Source of the DNA: Roseateles noduli | Lineage (GTDB): Bacteria; Pseudomonadota; Gammaproteobacteria; Burkholderiales; Burkholderiaceae_C | Direction: 5' to 3' | Assembly: GCA_002205125.1 (NCBI GenBank) | Contig: NIOE01000014.1 | Span: forward strand, 124,001-188,000 | DNA length: 64,000 bases | In this document: positions 17,723-27,776 of the stretch, piece after piece | Numbering within the stretch: the first letter of the stretch is position 1 | Layout: the number at the start of each line of letters is the position of its first letter | Position numbers and translations under genes: made by a program | Notes under the pieces: model-generated | The model's database searches: none | Told to the model about the DNA's origin: nothing | What the model saw: only the letters and a program-made list of their open reading frames with translations

Positions 17723-18757
17723 TTAGCGCACCGCGCTGATCTGGTCGAAGACGCCGCCGTCGTCGAAGTGGGTCTTCTGGGCATTGCGCCAGCCGCCGAA
17801 GACCTCGTCGATGGTCACCAGCTTCACCGGCGCGAAGGTCTTGGCGTACTTCGCGGCGATCTTGGCGTCACGCGGGCGGTAGTAGTTCTTGGCCGCGATC
17901 TCCTGGCCTTCCGGCGAGTACAGGTACTCCAGATAGGCCTGCGCCACCTTGCGCGTGCCCTTCTTGTCGACGGTCTTGTCGACCACGGACACCGGCGGCT
18001 CGGCCAGGATGGACAGGCTCGGGGTGACGATCTGGAACTTGTCCGGACCGAGTTCCTTCACCGCCAGGTAGGCCTCGTTCTCCCAGGCGATGAGCACGTC
18101 GCCGATGCCGCGTTCGACGAAGGTCGTCGTGGCGCCGCGCGCACCGGAGTCCAGCACCTTCGTGTTGGCGTAGATGCGCTTGACGAAGGCCTTGGCCGAA
18201 TCGGCGTTGCCGCCCGGCTGCTTCAGCGAATACGCCCATGCGGCCAGGTAGTTCCAGCGCGCGCCGCCCGAGGTCTTGGGATTCGGCGTGATGACGTCGA
18301 TGCCGCTGCGGGCCAGGTCCGGCCAGTCGTTGATGTGCTTCGGGTTGCCCTTGCGCACCAGGAACACGATGGTCGAGGTGTAGGGCGAGGCGTTGCTCGG
18401 CAGACGCTTCTGCCAGTCGGCCGGCACCAGCTTGCCGTGGTCGTGCAGCGCGTCGATGTCATAGGCCAGCGCCAGGGTGACGACGTCCGCATCCAGGCCG
18501 TCGATCACCGAGCGCGCCTGCTTGCCCGAGCCGCCATGCGAGTTCTTCACCGTGACGGTCTCGCCGGTCTTGGCCTTCCAGTACTTCGCGAAGGCCGCGT
18601 TGTAGTCCTGGTAGAGCTCGCGGGTCGGGTCGTAGGACACGTTGAGCAGCGTGACCGAGCCCTGGGCGTGGGCCGCGGGCATCAGCGCGGCACCGCTCAG
18701 CAGGGCGGCGGTGGCGAGCAGCGAGACAGTGCGACGGAGATGGCGGATGGGGTTCAC
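17723..18757 (-). CDS. sbp: sulfate ABC transporter substrate-binding protein, copy 1
   Basis: Periplasmic sulfate/thiosulfate-binding protein, 344 residues, with a Sec signal peptide ending at PAAHAQG. Sbp hallmarks are [75 protein letters not shown] and the closing GGVFDQI. It is not next to its permeases. A complete cysTWA set with a second binding protein lies 9 kb away, which it could share. TTGCTTTGC at 18840-18848, 83 bases before the start, resembles elements in front of other sulfur genes here. Bounded by terminators on both sides. Confidence 0.93.
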   Translation of the reverse strand: MNPIRHLRRTVSLLATAALLSGAALMPAAHAQGSVTLLNVSYDPTRELYQDYNAAFAKYWKAKTGETVTVKNSHGGSGKQARSVIDGLDADVVTLALAYDIDALHDHGKLVPADWQKRLPSNASPYTSTIVFLVRKGNPKHINDWPDLARSGIDVITPNPKTSGGARWNYLAAWAYSLKQPGGNADSAKAFVKRIYANTKVLDSGARGATTTFVERGIGDVLIAWENEAYLAVKELGPDKFQIVTPSLSILAEPPVSVVDKTVDKKGTRKVAQAYLEYLYSPEGQEIAAKNYYRPRDAKIAAKYAKTFAPVKLVTIDEVFGGWRNAQKTHFDDGGVFDQISAVR

Positions 18758-18859
18758 GGGATTCTTCTCATCACGGGGGGTGGAGGGGAGCGCTCAATGT
18801 AGGCAAGCGCACATTCAAAGGGAACGAAGAAGATCTGCTTTGCTTTGCACCGTTCCCGG

Positions 18860-18892
18860 AAAAAAGGGCCGCCCCCTCGTGAGGAGCGGCCC
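18860..18892 (-). terminator. intrinsic terminator after the TonB receptor
   Basis: On the minus strand GGGCCGC-CCTC and its complement fold into a long GC stem followed by TTTTTT. It lies 46 bases after the receptor stop and isolates it from sbp. Confidence 0.9.
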
Positions 18893-18937
18893 GCAAGCCG
18901 CGGCGGGGTCGCCGCGGCAGTCGGAACGGTGCGGCGC

Positions 18938-21709
18938 TCAGGCGCCGAAGCGGTGCTCCAGCTCGATCCAGCCTTGCCGGCCATGCGGCGAGTAGTAGCC
19001 GACCGGGTAGTACGGCCAGGTGGCGCTGGGATCGCGGCGGATCTTGTCGAACAGGTTGTTGACGATCAGGCTGACGCTGGTGCGCTTGCCGATCTGCCAG
19101 GCGGTGCTGGCATTGAAGTTCCAGTACGGGCCCAGCGTGCCTTCCTGGTCCTCGCGATAGATGCGGCCGTTGCGTTGCGCCGAGAGCGCATGCGTCCAAT
19201 CGCCGACCTGCCAGACCACGCTGGCGTTGAGCCGGCTCGGCCAGTCGGTGAAGTCCGGCGTACCCACGACGTTGCGGTTCTCATCGCCGGCGAACTGCTG
19301 GTACTTGAAGCTCTTCACCCGCGTGTACTTCGCGTCGACCGTCCACTTGCCCCAGGACGCGGTTCTCCACGAGTAGCGCGTGCCGACGTCGACGCCCCAG
19401 GTCGATTCGTTGGCCGCGTTGATCGGGTTGACGCGGACTTCCGCGACCTCGCCCGGACGGACGAGCGCGTCGGCCGGATTGCGGCGCACGCGCGCGATCG
19501 CGTCGACGCAGGTCGGGGACTGGATGTCCTTGACGCCGGTGCGGCAGTCCGATTCGTCGCGCAGCACGCCGTCGGCGCTGAGGTCGGTGACCAGGTCGCG
19601 GATGGCGATCTTCCACAGGTCCAGCGACACGTCGAAGGACGAGGCCGGCTGCCACACCGCACCCACGCCCCAGGAGCGGCCGCGCTCCGACTTCAGGTCC
19701 GACGAGCCGGTCCGCACGAAGTTGAAGCCCGGCGAGACGTCCGCGAAGTCGCAGGTCGACAGCGGCTGGCCGGTCTGCTTGCAGCGGTAGTAGTCCGTGG
19801 ACGACGAGTAGTAGCCCTTCGTCTGCTGCGCGAAGATGTAATTCATGTCCGGCGCGCGGAAGCTGGTGGCGTGCTGCGCGCGCAGCAGCAGGGAGGACAG
19901 CGGCCGGAACTCGAGGCCCGCGTTGTAGGTCGTGCTGCCGTCGCTGCGGCCGGCGAATTCGTAGCGGTCGTGCCGCGCGGCCAATGTCGCGGTGAGCTGC
20001 TTCGTGATCGGCGCGTTGAGCTCGCCGCCGAGCGCCAGCCGCTCGCGCGTGCCGCGCACGGTCGCCGAAGCGCTCGTGTTGTAGAACACGCCCTGCCCCA
20101 ACCGCGGATCGGCTTCGTTGCGGAAGCCCTGCGTGCCGGCTTCGGCCACGACGGCCGCGCGCACCGGCCCGCCGGGCAACTGGAACCACTCGCCGCTGGC
20201 GGACGCGCTCAGCTGCTGGTTCCAGCTGGCGTTGCGCGTCCAGCTGCGGTCGGTGACGCTCTCGACTTCCTGCGGCGTCAGCGGCCGGAACAGGCGCGTC
20301 GGATCGGCCGAATAGATCGGCGTGCCGTCGGCCTCGGTGCCAAGTTTCTGTCCGAGCAGTAACTGCTCGATGCCTGCGGTCAGCCGCGGCGTCGTCGTGC
20401 GGTTCAGGTAGTAGGAGCTGTTGGCCGCGACCTCGAAGGTCCAGGTGCCGGTGAGCTCCCCGCGCGCGCCGACGGCGACGTTGTGCGTCGCGTCCTGCCA
20501 CTTGCGATTGAAGTTGTCCACGCCGCCGAGTTCCTCGGGCGCGAAGCGCCGCGTCCAGATCTCCAGCTGACCCGTTGACGCGTTGCGGAAGTAGCCCTTG
20601 TTGGCGATGTCCGAGGTCCAGGTCGGACCGCGTGTGTTGTTCTCGGTCCTCGCCCAGCCGAACTGGCCCTCGGCGAACAGCTCGAGGCCGTGGTCGAGCG
20701 CGAGCGTCAGCGAGCCGGCGGCCTGCGCGCTGCGGTTGCCGGTCTGCGTGGTCCAGTAGGTCGTCGAGGCGTGGCCGCTGCCGCAGTAGGTGCCGTTCTT
20801 TGCCGTGTAGGGCGAGACCGAGCCCTCGAACAGCGAGCCCGCGCCCGCGCAGCCGTCGGTCGGCGCCAGGTAGGCGCCGCCGTTGGCATTGCGCCGACCG
20901 ATGACGACCGACGGCGCGGCGCCCTTCAAGGTCGTGTCGGCCATGAAGTCGCGCTGGCGGCTCCAGATCGGCTGGCGTCCGCTGAGCTCGACGCCCCACA
21001 CGCCTTGAAGCCGGCCCGCGTCGAGACCGCCGGTGATCTGCGCGCGGGCGTTCTCGCCGCCGCCGCGCTCGGTGCCGCCAGCGCGCAGGTTCACGGTGAC
21101 GCCGTCGACATGCTTCTTCAGCACGATGTTGACGACGCCCGCGATCGCGTCGGAGCCGTACACCGACGACGCGCCGCCGCTGAGCACCTCGATGCGGTCG
21201 ATCAGCGCGGACGGGATGTTGGCGATGTTGACGAAGTTGACCGAGCCCTCATAGGCGGTCGGGTAGTCGGCGACGCGCCGGCCGTTGACCAGCACCAGCG
21301 TGTGGTTGGGGCCGAGGCCGCGCAGGCTGATCGCGTTGGCGGCCGGCGTGAAGGTGTTGCCGAAGTCCTCGCCCTGCGTGAAGCCGGTGTTCTCGGTCAG
21401 GCTGCTCAGCGCGTCGGAGACGTTCTTGTAGCCGAGGCGGTCCAGGTCTTCCGACTTGATGACGGTGATCGGACTTGGCCCCTCGCTGTTGACGCGCGAG
21501 ATGCGCGAGCCGGTCACGACCACCGACGGCAGCGGTGCGTCCTTGGCCGCCGCCGTGTCCTGCGGCGCCGCGGCGGAGGCCGCCGGCGTGACGGACGGTG
21601 GGGCCTGTTGCGCGAAGGCGGCGGTGACGGGGAAGGCGGCGGCCAGTGCCGCGGCCAGTGTGGCGGCCGGTCCGGTGTGGCGGGCCACGTGCTCGACGAA
21701 CTGCTTCAA
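18938..21709 (-). CDS. TonB-dependent outer-membrane receptor
   Basis: A 923-residue outer-membrane transporter energised by TonB. A signal peptide ends near TAAFAQQ. The TonB box region and plug start at SVVVTGSRISRVNSEGPSPI, the plug continues through ISLRGLGPNHTLVLVNGRRV and GSDAIAGVVNIVLKKHVDG, and the barrel ends in a C-terminal aromatic strand IELEHRFGA. The start is TTG 21709, supported by AAGGAAG four to five bases upstream; no ATG fits the signal peptide. It sits between a sulfate-binding protein and a CysB-type LysR gene, with TTGCTTAGC at 21790-21798 upstream, so a sulfur source such as a sulfonate or sulfate ester is a reasonable guess. Confidence 0.9.
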   Translation of the reverse strand: MKQFVEHVARHTGPAATLAAALAAAFPVTAAFAQQAPPSVTPAASAAAPQDTAAAKDAPLPSVVVTGSRISRVNSEGPSPITVIKSEDLDRLGYKNVSDALSSLTENTGFTQGEDFGNTFTPAANAISLRGLGPNHTLVLVNGRRVADYPTAYEGSVNFVNIANIPSALIDRIEVLSGGASSVYGSDAIAGVVNIVLKKHVDGVTVNLRAGGTERGGGENARAQITGGLDAGRLQGVWGVELSGRQPIWSRQRDFMADTTLKGAAPSVVIGRRNANGGAYLAPTDGCAGAGSLFEGSVSPYTAKNGTYCGSGHASTTYWTTQTGNRSAQAAGSLTLALDHGLELFAEGQFGWARTENNTRGPTWTSDIANKGYFRNASTGQLEIWTRRFAPEELGGVDNFNRKWQDATHNVAVGARGELTGTWTFEVAANSSYYLNRTTTPRLTAGIEQLLLGQKLGTEADGTPIYSADPTRLFRPLTPQEVESVTDRSWTRNASWNQQLSASASGEWFQLPGGPVRAAVVAEAGTQGFRNEADPRLGQGVFYNTSASATVRGTRERLALGGELNAPITKQLTATLAARHDRYEFAGRSDGSTTYNAGLEFRPLSSLLLRAQHATSFRAPDMNYIFAQQTKGYYSSSTDYYRCKQTGQPLSTCDFADVSPGFNFVRTGSSDLKSERGRSWGVGAVWQPASSFDVSLDLWKIAIRDLVTDLSADGVLRDESDCRTGVKDIQSPTCVDAIARVRRNPADALVRPGEVAEVRVNPINAANESTWGVDVGTRYSWRTASWGKWTVDAKYTRVKSFKYQQFAGDENRNVVGTPDFTDWPSRLNASVVWQVGDWTHALSAQRNGRIYREDQEGTLGPYWNFNASTAWQIGKRTSVSLIVNNLFDKIRRDPSATWPYYPVGYYSPHGRQGWIELEHRFGA

Positions 21710-21789
21710 GAGACTTCCTTGTGGGAGTGAACAGGTGAGCCCGTCACTCTAGGAAGCGCCCTCGCCGCGATGAACCAATGCTTTCTGCG

Positions 21790-21798
21790 TTGCTTAGC
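21790..21798 (+). promoter_or_regulatory. TTGCTTAGC element upstream of the TonB receptor
   Basis: TTGCTTAGC lies 81 bases before the receptor start. Close relatives occur at 18840 (sbp), 22861 and 22921 (TIGR02285/LysR gap) and 28932 (cysP). A CysB-family binding site is proposed from position alone. Confidence 0.35.
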
Positions 21799-21861
21799 TG
21801 TGCACCCGGACTATGCACATGCGGAATTTCTTTCGGCACCCCTCGAGGGGATGAGGTCCGC

Positions 21862-22809
21862 TCAGTCCGAGCCGTTCGGCGCGACGCGCGCCTGCTCCAC
21901 CAGCTCGCGCGACAGCGGCGGCGCGAAGGTCTCGATGAACGCGTAGACGTAGTCGCGCAGGTAGGCGTCGCGACGCACCGCGAGCCGCGTCAGGTTGTCC
22001 GCGAACAGGTGTCTCGCATCGATCGAGCGCAGATGCCGGTCGCGTTCCTCGTCGTAGGCGATCGCGGCGACGATGCCGACGCCCAAACCCAGTTCGACGT
22101 AGGTCTTGATCACGTCCGCGTCCATCGCGACCAGCACGACGTTGAGGTCCAGTCCCGCCGCCGCGAACGCGTCGTCGATGTGCGAGCGGCCCGTGTAGCC
22201 GGTCTCGTACGTGATGACCGGGAACTCGGCCAGGCGCTCCAGCGTCAGCGGCGTGCCGGCGTTGGCTTCGGCCTCCAGCGGATGTCCGGGCGGCACCAGC
22301 ACCGTGTGGGTCCAGCGGTAGCAGGGCAGCGTCAGCAGTTGCGGATGCAGCGCGAGCGCTTCGGTGGCGATGCCGATGTCCGCCTCGCCGTCGATCAGCA
22401 GGCGCGCGACCTGCTGCGGCGAGCCCTGCGTGAACTGCAGACTGACCTCGGGATGCGATTCGCGGAAGTCGCGCACGGCCGGCGGCAGCGCATAACGCGC
22501 CTGGCTGTGCGTCGCGGCGATGCGCAGGTGACCGCTGTCGGCACGGGCGAAGTCCTCGCCGGCGCGACGCAGGTTCTCGGCCTCGCGCAGCAGGCGCTCC
22601 ACGATGGGCATCACGTTGCGGCCCGGCTCGGTGAGCCCGGTCAGCCGTTTGCCGGCACGGATGAAGATGTCGATGCCGAGCTCGTCCTCCAGCTCCCGGA
22701 TCTGACGGCTCACGCCGGGCTGCGAGGTATGCAGCGCCTGCGCGACCTCGGTCAGGTTGAAGTTGCGGCGCTGGGCCTCGCGGACGGATCGGAGTTGTTG
22801 GAAGTTCAT
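21862..22809 (-). CDS. CysB-type LysR regulator, copy 1
   Basis: A 315-residue LysR activator of the CysB/Cbl group, which senses sulfur starvation through (O-)acetylserine or related ligands. The wHTH is NFQQLRSVREAQRRNFNLTE with HTSQPGVSRQIRELEDELG, and the effector domain holds the CysB-like ATHSQARYALPP and DADVIKTYVELGLGVGIVAA. ATG 22809 is used because it aligns with the second copy at 24847 (MNFQQL / MNLQQL). It is divergent from a TIGR02285-type gene across a 147-base gap with paired motifs. Likely target: the TonB receptor, sbp and the divergent gene. Confidence 0.9.
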   Translation of the reverse strand: MNFQQLRSVREAQRRNFNLTEVAQALHTSQPGVSRQIRELEDELGIDIFIRAGKRLTGLTEPGRNVMPIVERLLREAENLRRAGEDFARADSGHLRIAATHSQARYALPPAVRDFRESHPEVSLQFTQGSPQQVARLLIDGEADIGIATEALALHPQLLTLPCYRWTHTVLVPPGHPLEAEANAGTPLTLERLAEFPVITYETGYTGRSHIDDAFAAAGLDLNVVLVAMDADVIKTYVELGLGVGIVAAIAYDEERDRHLRSIDARHLFADNLTRLAVRRDAYLRDYVYAFIETFAPPLSRELVEQARVAPNGSD

Positions 22810-22860
22810 CGTCGGCCACACATCGGGGAGGGAACGACATCGGAAAATGTCGGGAAAGCA

Positions 22861-22930
22861 GATTGCTTATGCGGATTGATTATTCGAATCCGCGCCTCCC
22901 GTGTCCTCCAACAAAAATCGATAAGCAATC
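22861..22930. promoter_or_regulatory. paired inverted GATTGCTTAT motifs in a divergent promoter
   Basis: GATTGCTTAT at 22861-22870 is repeated exactly in reverse complement as ATAAGCAATC at 22921-22930. Between them is a second perfect repeat, GCGGATT-N9-AATCCGC (22871-22893). The gap separates a CysB-type LysR gene from a TIGR02285-type gene, so binding of that regulator, controlling both directions, is the simplest reading. Confidence 0.5.
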
Positions 22931-22956
22931 CCGCGCCGGATGCATGTGCATAGAAG

Positions 22957-23913
22957 ATGAATCGCCGTTCCCTGCTCCCCTCCGCCGCCGTCGTGCTCTC
23001 GATCGCCTGCGCCCTGTGCGCGCCTGCCACGACCTGGGCGGTCGACAGGATCACGTGGCTGATGCCCGAGGTCGACACGGTGGCGCCGCCCTCGCCCGGC
23101 GCGGCGTCGGTGCCCGTGCGGCGCGGGCTGGCGCAGCCGCTGTCGGACTATCTGACTGCAAATTGGGGGACGCCGGCGAAGCACGAGGTGCTGATCGCCA
23201 ACGTCAAGCGCAGCTGGCGCATGGTCGAGGACGGCGAGCCCGCCTGCCACCTCGGCGTGCTGCGAACGCCGGAGCGCGAGGCCGTCGCCTACTTCTTCGA
23301 TACCCACCTGATTCCGCCGCATCAACTGATGGTGCGGCGCAGCGCGCTGCCGAAGGTGCCGCGGCTGCCGGACGGTGACGCCGACCTGGAGAAGATCTGG
23401 GCCGACAGGCAGCTGCGCGGCGCGATCGTCGCGGGACGGAGCTACGGACGCGCGCTCGACGCGCTGCTAGCCAGGCGCCCGGCCGGCGTGATCGACGAAT
23501 ACACGACCTCGGACTTCGGCGGCAACATGCTGTCGATGATCGCCGTCGGCCGCGCCGACTACACGATCGAATTCGACTTCGTGCTCGCCAACCAGCAGGA
23601 GCTGCGCGCGGCCCTCGTCGCCGGCAATGCGGGCAGCGCGAGCGGCAACGGCAAGGTGTCGACCGCCGATCTCGTCAGCGTGCCGATCGAAGGCTTCAGC
23701 AGTCCGGTGATCTCGGGCATCGCCTGCCCGCGCAACGCGTGGGGCAAGCGGACCATCGAGCAGGTGGAGCGCGTGCTCTCCACGCCGCAGGCGCGGCAGT
23801 TCATGCGCGATGAATTCATCTCCCACCTGAGCCCCGAGGCCCAGGCGCGCTACGGTTCGCGCATCGACGCGTTCTACTTCTACGCGAAGCCGGCGGCCAG
23901 CGCGCCGAAGTGA
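22957..23913 (+). CDS. periplasmic solute-binding-like protein (TIGR02285 type), copy 2
   Basis: A 318-residue exported protein of the same uncharacterised family as 16565-17488. A signal peptide ends at TTWAVDR. Conserved blocks include ITWLMPEVD, HEVLIANVKRSWRMVEDGEP, CHLGVLRTPEREAVAYFFDT, LRGAIVAGRSYGRALD, AVGRADYTIEFD and SGIACPRNAWGKRTIEQVE. It is transcribed divergently from a CysB-type LysR gene over a gap rich in paired motifs and converges on the second CysB-type gene. Both copies lie in the sulfur block, so a role in sulfur-source sensing or capture is possible; the ligand is unknown. Confidence 0.75.
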   Translation: MNRRSLLPSAAVVLSIACALCAPATTWAVDRITWLMPEVDTVAPPSPGAASVPVRRGLAQPLSDYLTANWGTPAKHEVLIANVKRSWRMVEDGEPACHLGVLRTPEREAVAYFFDTHLIPPHQLMVRRSALPKVPRLPDGDADLEKIWADRQLRGAIVAGRSYGRALDALLARRPAGVIDEYTTSDFGGNMLSMIAVGRADYTIEFDFVLANQQELRAALVAGNAGSASGNGKVSTADLVSVPIEGFSSPVISGIACPRNAWGKRTIEQVERVLSTPQARQFMRDEFISHLSPEAQARYGSRIDAFYFYAKPAASAPK

Positions 23914-23923
23914 GCGGGGACGC

Positions 23924-24847
23924 TCAGGCGTCCGGGTCCATCGCCTCGCGCACCGCTTCCTCGGTCAGCTCGGCCACGCATTCCTGCAGGAAGCGATAGG
24001 CGAAGCCGCGCAGGTAGTGGCCGCGCTTGAGCGCGATGCGCGTGGTGTTCGGCGGGAACAGGTGGGTCGCTTCGATCAGCTGCAGACCGGCGTCGCGCGC
24101 GGGCTCGAAGGCCATCGCCGCGATCACGCCGACGCCCAGCCCGATCTGCACGTAGGTCTTGATGACGTCCGCGTCCAGCGCCGACATGACCAGATCCGGC
24201 GCCAGGCCCGCCGCGGCGAAGCTCGCGTCGATGCGCGCGCGGCCGGTGTAGCCCTCGTGGTACGTGATCAGCGGCTGCTCGGCGAGCGCCTCCAGCGTCA
24301 GCGGCTGGCGCGTCAGCGAATGCCCTTCCGGCACGACGACCGCGTGTCGCCATTCGTAGAACGGGAAGGTGACGAACGCGTCGTCCTTGCCGAGCGCCTC
24401 GGTCGCGATGCCGATGTCGGCCTCGCCCGATTGCAGCAGCGAGACGATCTCCGACGGACTGCCCTGGTGCAGCACCAGGTGCACGCGCGGATACGCCGCC
24501 TTGAAGCGCGCCACGACCTGCGGCAGCGCGTACCGCGCCTGCGTGTGCGTCGTCGCGATCGTCAGCTGGCCCTGATCGGCGCTGCTGAACTGCTGCGCCA
24601 GGCGCTTGATGTTGCGCACGTCCTGCAGCATGCGGTCGACGACGACCGCCAGCTCCTTGCCCGGCTCGGTCAGCCCGAGCAGGCGCTTGCCGCGCCGCTG
24701 GAAGAGCTCGACGCCGAGCTCGTCCTCCAGGTCCTTGATGTGCTTGCTCACCCCCGACTGTGAGGTGAACAGCGCCGCGGCCACCTCGGTCAGGTTGAAG
24801 TTCTGCTGCACCGCCTCGCGGACGATGCGCAATTGTTGAAGGTTCAT
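23924..24847 (-). CDS. CysB-type LysR regulator, copy 2
   Basis: A 307-residue LysR protein closely similar to the copy at 21862-22809 across its whole length. wHTH: NLQQLRIVREAVQQNFNLTE with TSQSGVSKHIKDLEDELGVE. Ligand domain: TTHTQARYALPQVV, EADIGIATEAL and DADVIKTYVQIGLGVGVIAA. It follows cysA after 43 bases on the same strand, so it is the last gene of the sulfate transporter operon. This placement suggests it is the main CysB-like activator of that operon, with feed-forward control. The C-terminus ends with acidic residues and differs most from the paralogue. Confidence 0.92.
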   Translation of the reverse strand: MNLQQLRIVREAVQQNFNLTEVAAALFTSQSGVSKHIKDLEDELGVELFQRRGKRLLGLTEPGKELAVVVDRMLQDVRNIKRLAQQFSSADQGQLTIATTHTQARYALPQVVARFKAAYPRVHLVLHQGSPSEIVSLLQSGEADIGIATEALGKDDAFVTFPFYEWRHAVVVPEGHSLTRQPLTLEALAEQPLITYHEGYTGRARIDASFAAAGLAPDLVMSALDADVIKTYVQIGLGVGVIAAMAFEPARDAGLQLIEATHLFPPNTTRIALKRGHYLRGFAYRFLQECVAELTEEAVREAMDPDA

Positions 24848-24890
24848 GGGCGCGGGACCGCTCGCTCTTCGGCTCGTCGATCGAAGTCGA

Positions 24891-25964
24891 TCAGGCGGCT
24901 TGATCGATGCCGAACAGGCTCAGGCGCGAGGCCTGGAGACGCACGTGCTGACCGGCGGACAGTTGGAGCGCCTCGGCTTGTTCACGGCTGAGTTCTGCTT
25001 CCAGATGCTCGCCCTGCGCGCCGCGCAGCTCGACACGCGCGGCGGCGCCGAAGGCCAGCACGCGTTCGACGGTGGCGGGCAGACCCGGCGCATCCTGCGA
25101 CGGGATGATCACCAGTTCGTGCGGACGTGCATACGCCTGCACCAGGCCTTGCTGAGCGCCTTCGATGGACGCGGCGGCGCCCTGCGCCAGCGTCTGGTCG
25201 CCGACGCGCACGATGCCGCTGTCCACGCGGCCTTCGAAGCGGTTGACCGCGCCGAGGAAGCCGTAGACGAAGGGCGTCGCCGGACGCTGGTAGACCTCGA
25301 TCGGCGAGCCGACCTGCTCCACGCGACCATGGTCCATCAGCACGACGCGGTCCGCGACTTCCAGCGCTTCTTCCTGGTCATGGGTGACGAAGATGCTGGT
25401 GATGTGCAGCTCGTCGTGCAGTCGGCGCAGCCAGCGGCGCAGCTCCTTGCGGACCTTCGCATCCAGCGCGCCGAAGGGCTCGTCCAGCAGCAGCACGCGC
25501 GGCTCGACGGCCAGCGCGCGGGCCAGCGCGATGCGCTGGCGCTGACCGCCGGACAGCTGCGGCGGATAACGATCGGCCAGCCAGTCCAGCTGCACCAGCT
25601 GCAGCAGCTCGTGCACCTTGCGCTTGATCTCCGCTTCCGGCGGACGCTGCTTGCGCGGCTTCACGCGCAGGCCGAAGGCCACGTTGTCGAAGACCGTCAT
25701 GTGACGGAACAGCGCGTAATGCTGGAACACGAAACCGACCTCGCGCTCGCGCACATGCGTGTCCGACGCGTCGGCGCCGTCCAGCAGCACCTGGCCGCGG
25801 TCGGCCGTCTCCAGCCCCGCGATGATGCGCAGCAGCGTGGTCTTGCCGCAGCCCGACGGGCCCAGCAGCGCGGTCAGTTCGCCAGTGGGGAAGTCCAGAC
25901 TGACGTCGCCCAGCGCGGTGAAGCTGCCGAAGGACTTGTGGATGTTGCGGACCTGGATGCTCAT
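24891..25964 (-). CDS. cysA: sulfate/thiosulfate ABC transporter ATPase CysA
   Basis: ATP-hydrolysing subunit of the sulfate importer, 357 residues. Walker [11 protein letters not shown]-loop [11 protein letters not shown], signature [15 protein letters not shown], Walker [13 protein letters not shown] and the switch histidine [10 protein letters not shown] are intact. A C-terminal TOBE-like regulatory region follows. The start [15 protein letters not shown] is the canonical CysA N-terminus, and its ATG overlaps the cysW stop (ATGA at 25961-25964). Works with CysT, CysW and the binding protein upstream. Confidence 0.96.
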   Translation of the reverse strand: MSIQVRNIHKSFGSFTALGDVSLDFPTGELTALLGPSGCGKTTLLRIIAGLETADRGQVLLDGADASDTHVREREVGFVFQHYALFRHMTVFDNVAFGLRVKPRKQRPPEAEIKRKVHELLQLVQLDWLADRYPPQLSGGQRQRIALARALAVEPRVLLLDEPFGALDAKVRKELRRWLRRLHDELHITSIFVTHDQEEALEVADRVVLMDHGRVEQVGSPIEVYQRPATPFVYGFLGAVNRFEGRVDSGIVRVGDQTLAQGAAASIEGAQQGLVQAYARPHELVIIPSQDAPGLPATVERVLAFGAAARVELRGAQGEHLEAELSREQAEALQLSAGQHVRLQASRLSLFGIDQAA

Positions 25965-26851
25965 GCTTCTTCCTTCACGACGCTGCGCGTAGCCTGCCAT
26001 TCCACGAGCTGCTTGAGCCCGAGCGTCACCAGCGCCAGCAGGGCCAGCAGCGATGCGACCGCGAATGCCGCGGCGAACTGATATTCGTTGTAGAGGATCT
26101 CGACCTGCAGCGGCAGCGTGTTGGTCTGGCCGCGGATGTGGCCCGACACCACCGAGACCGCGCCGAACTCGCCGAAGGCGCGCGCGTTGCACAGGATCAC
26201 GCCGTAGAGCAGGCCCCACTTGATGTTGGGCAGCGTCACATGCCAGAAGGTGCGGAAGCCGCTGGCGCCGAGCACCGTCGCCGCCTCTTCCTCGTCACGG
26301 CCCTGCGCCTGCATCAGCGGGATCAGCTCCCGCGCGACGAAGGGGAAGGTCACGAACACGGTGGCCAGCACGATGCCGGGCACGGCGAAGATGATCTTGA
26401 TGTCGTGCTCCTGCAGCCACGGGCCGAACCAGCCCTGTGCACCGAAGATCAGCACGTAGATCAGGCCCGCGACCACCGGCGACACCGAGAACGGCAGGTC
26501 GATCAGCGTGATCAGCAGCTGCTTGCCGCGGAAGTCGTGCTTGGTGATGGCCCAGGCGGCGCTGACGCCGAAGACGATGTTCAGCGGCACCGAGATCACC
26601 GCCGCCAGCAGCGTGAGCTTGATCGCGGAGACCGCGTCCGGCTCGATCAGCGAGGCGAGGTAGGTGTCCCAGCCCTTGCGCAGCGCCTCGGTGAAGACGG
26701 CCGCCAGCGGCAGCAGCAGGAACAGGGCGAAGAAGGCCAGGCCCAGCGTCAGCAGCGTGTAGCGCACCCAGCGCTTCTCTGCCGTGGCGGGGTTGCCCTG
26801 GTAGTGGCCGGCCGAACGGGCCCGGCCGAGCGATGCAGCGGATCCGGCCAT
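25961..26851 (-). CDS. cysW: sulfate ABC transporter permease CysW
   Basis: Inner-membrane permease subunit, 296 residues, six predicted membrane helices. The sequence [20 protein letters not shown], the ATPase-docking EAA loop ([20 protein letters not shown]) and [20 protein letters not shown] identify CysW rather than CysT. The N-terminus is extended by about 25 polar residues before the first helix. It starts one base after the cysT stop region and overlaps cysA by four bases, within the operon binding protein-cysT-cysW-cysA-LysR. Confidence 0.95.
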   Translation of the reverse strand: MAGSAASLGRARSAGHYQGNPATAEKRWVRYTLLTLGLAFFALFLLLPLAAVFTEALRKGWDTYLASLIEPDAVSAIKLTLLAAVISVPLNIVFGVSAAWAITKHDFRGKQLLITLIDLPFSVSPVVAGLIYVLIFGAQGWFGPWLQEHDIKIIFAVPGIVLATVFVTFPFVARELIPLMQAQGRDEEEAATVLGASGFRTFWHVTLPNIKWGLLYGVILCNARAFGEFGAVSVVSGHIRGQTNTLPLQVEILYNEYQFAAAFAVASLLALLALVTLGLKQLVEWQATRSVVKEEA

Positions 26852-26852
26852 G

Positions 26853-27734
26853 TCAGCGCTTCCCGTCCAGTCCGTTGCGACGCAGGCTCCAGGCCTGCAG
26901 TCGGTTGATGCCCAGCAGCAGCAGGAACGAGAACACCAGCATCACGACCGCGATCGCGGTGGCGCCGACGTAGTCGTACTGCTCGAGCTTGGTGATGATC
27001 ATCAGCGGGGTGATCTCGCTGACCATCGGCATGTTGCCGGCGATGAAGATGACCGAGCCGTACTCCCCGACCGCGCGCGCGAAGGCCAGCGCGAAGCCGG
27101 TCAGCAGCGCCGGCGTGAGCATCGGCAGCACCACCAGGCGGAAGGCCTGCCAGCGATGCGCGCCCAGCGAGGCGGCGGCTTCCTCGAGCTCCGTGTCCAG
27201 GTCCTCGAGCACCGGCTGCACCGTGCGCACCACGAAGGGCAGGCCGATGAAGATCAACGCGATCAGCACGCCCAGCGGCGTGAAGGCGACCTTGATGCCC
27301 AGCGGCTCCAGCCACTGGCCCATCCAGCCGTTGGGCGCGTAGAGGGCCGTCAGCGCGATGCCGGCGACGGCGGTCGGCAGCGCGAAGGGCAGGTCGATCA
27401 GCGCGTCCACCAGCTTCTTGCCGAAGAAGTCGTAGCGCACCAGCGACCAGGCCAGGATGAAGCCGAAGATCACGTTGATGAACGCGCCCAGCAGCGCCGC
27501 GCCGAAGCTCAGCCGGTACGAGGCCAGCACGCGCGGCGAGGTCGCCGCGGCCCAGAAGGCCTCGGCGCCGTGGCCGGCGGACTTCAGGAAGACCGCGCAC
27601 AGCGGGATCAGCACCAGCAGCGAGAGATAGAAGAGCGTGAAGCCCAGCGTCGGTGCGAAGCCGGGCAGCACGCGGCGTCGCTTGCGGGCGGGCACGGGCG
27701 CGGCCTGCGTCGCGGGGAGCACGGCGGTGTTCAT
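26853..27734 (-). CDS. cysT: sulfate ABC transporter permease CysT (CysU)
   Basis: Inner-membrane permease subunit, 293 residues. CysT features are [40 protein letters not shown], the EAA loop [20 protein letters not shown] and [15 protein letters not shown]. About six helices follow a basic cytoplasmic N-terminus ([11 protein letters not shown]). It lies 42 bases after the binding protein gene and immediately before cysW in the same operon, and pairs with CysW to form the channel. Confidence 0.95.
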   Translation of the reverse strand: MNTAVLPATQAAPVPARKRRRVLPGFAPTLGFTLFYLSLLVLIPLCAVFLKSAGHGAEAFWAAATSPRVLASYRLSFGAALLGAFINVIFGFILAWSLVRYDFFGKKLVDALIDLPFALPTAVAGIALTALYAPNGWMGQWLEPLGIKVAFTPLGVLIALIFIGLPFVVRTVQPVLEDLDTELEEAAASLGAHRWQAFRLVVLPMLTPALLTGFALAFARAVGEYGSVIFIAGNMPMVSEITPLMIITKLEQYDYVGATAIAVVMLVFSFLLLLGINRLQAWSLRRNGLDGKR

Positions 27735-27776
27735 CGTCGGGTCGGGGGCTCGGGGATCAGGAACGGGAACGGACGA

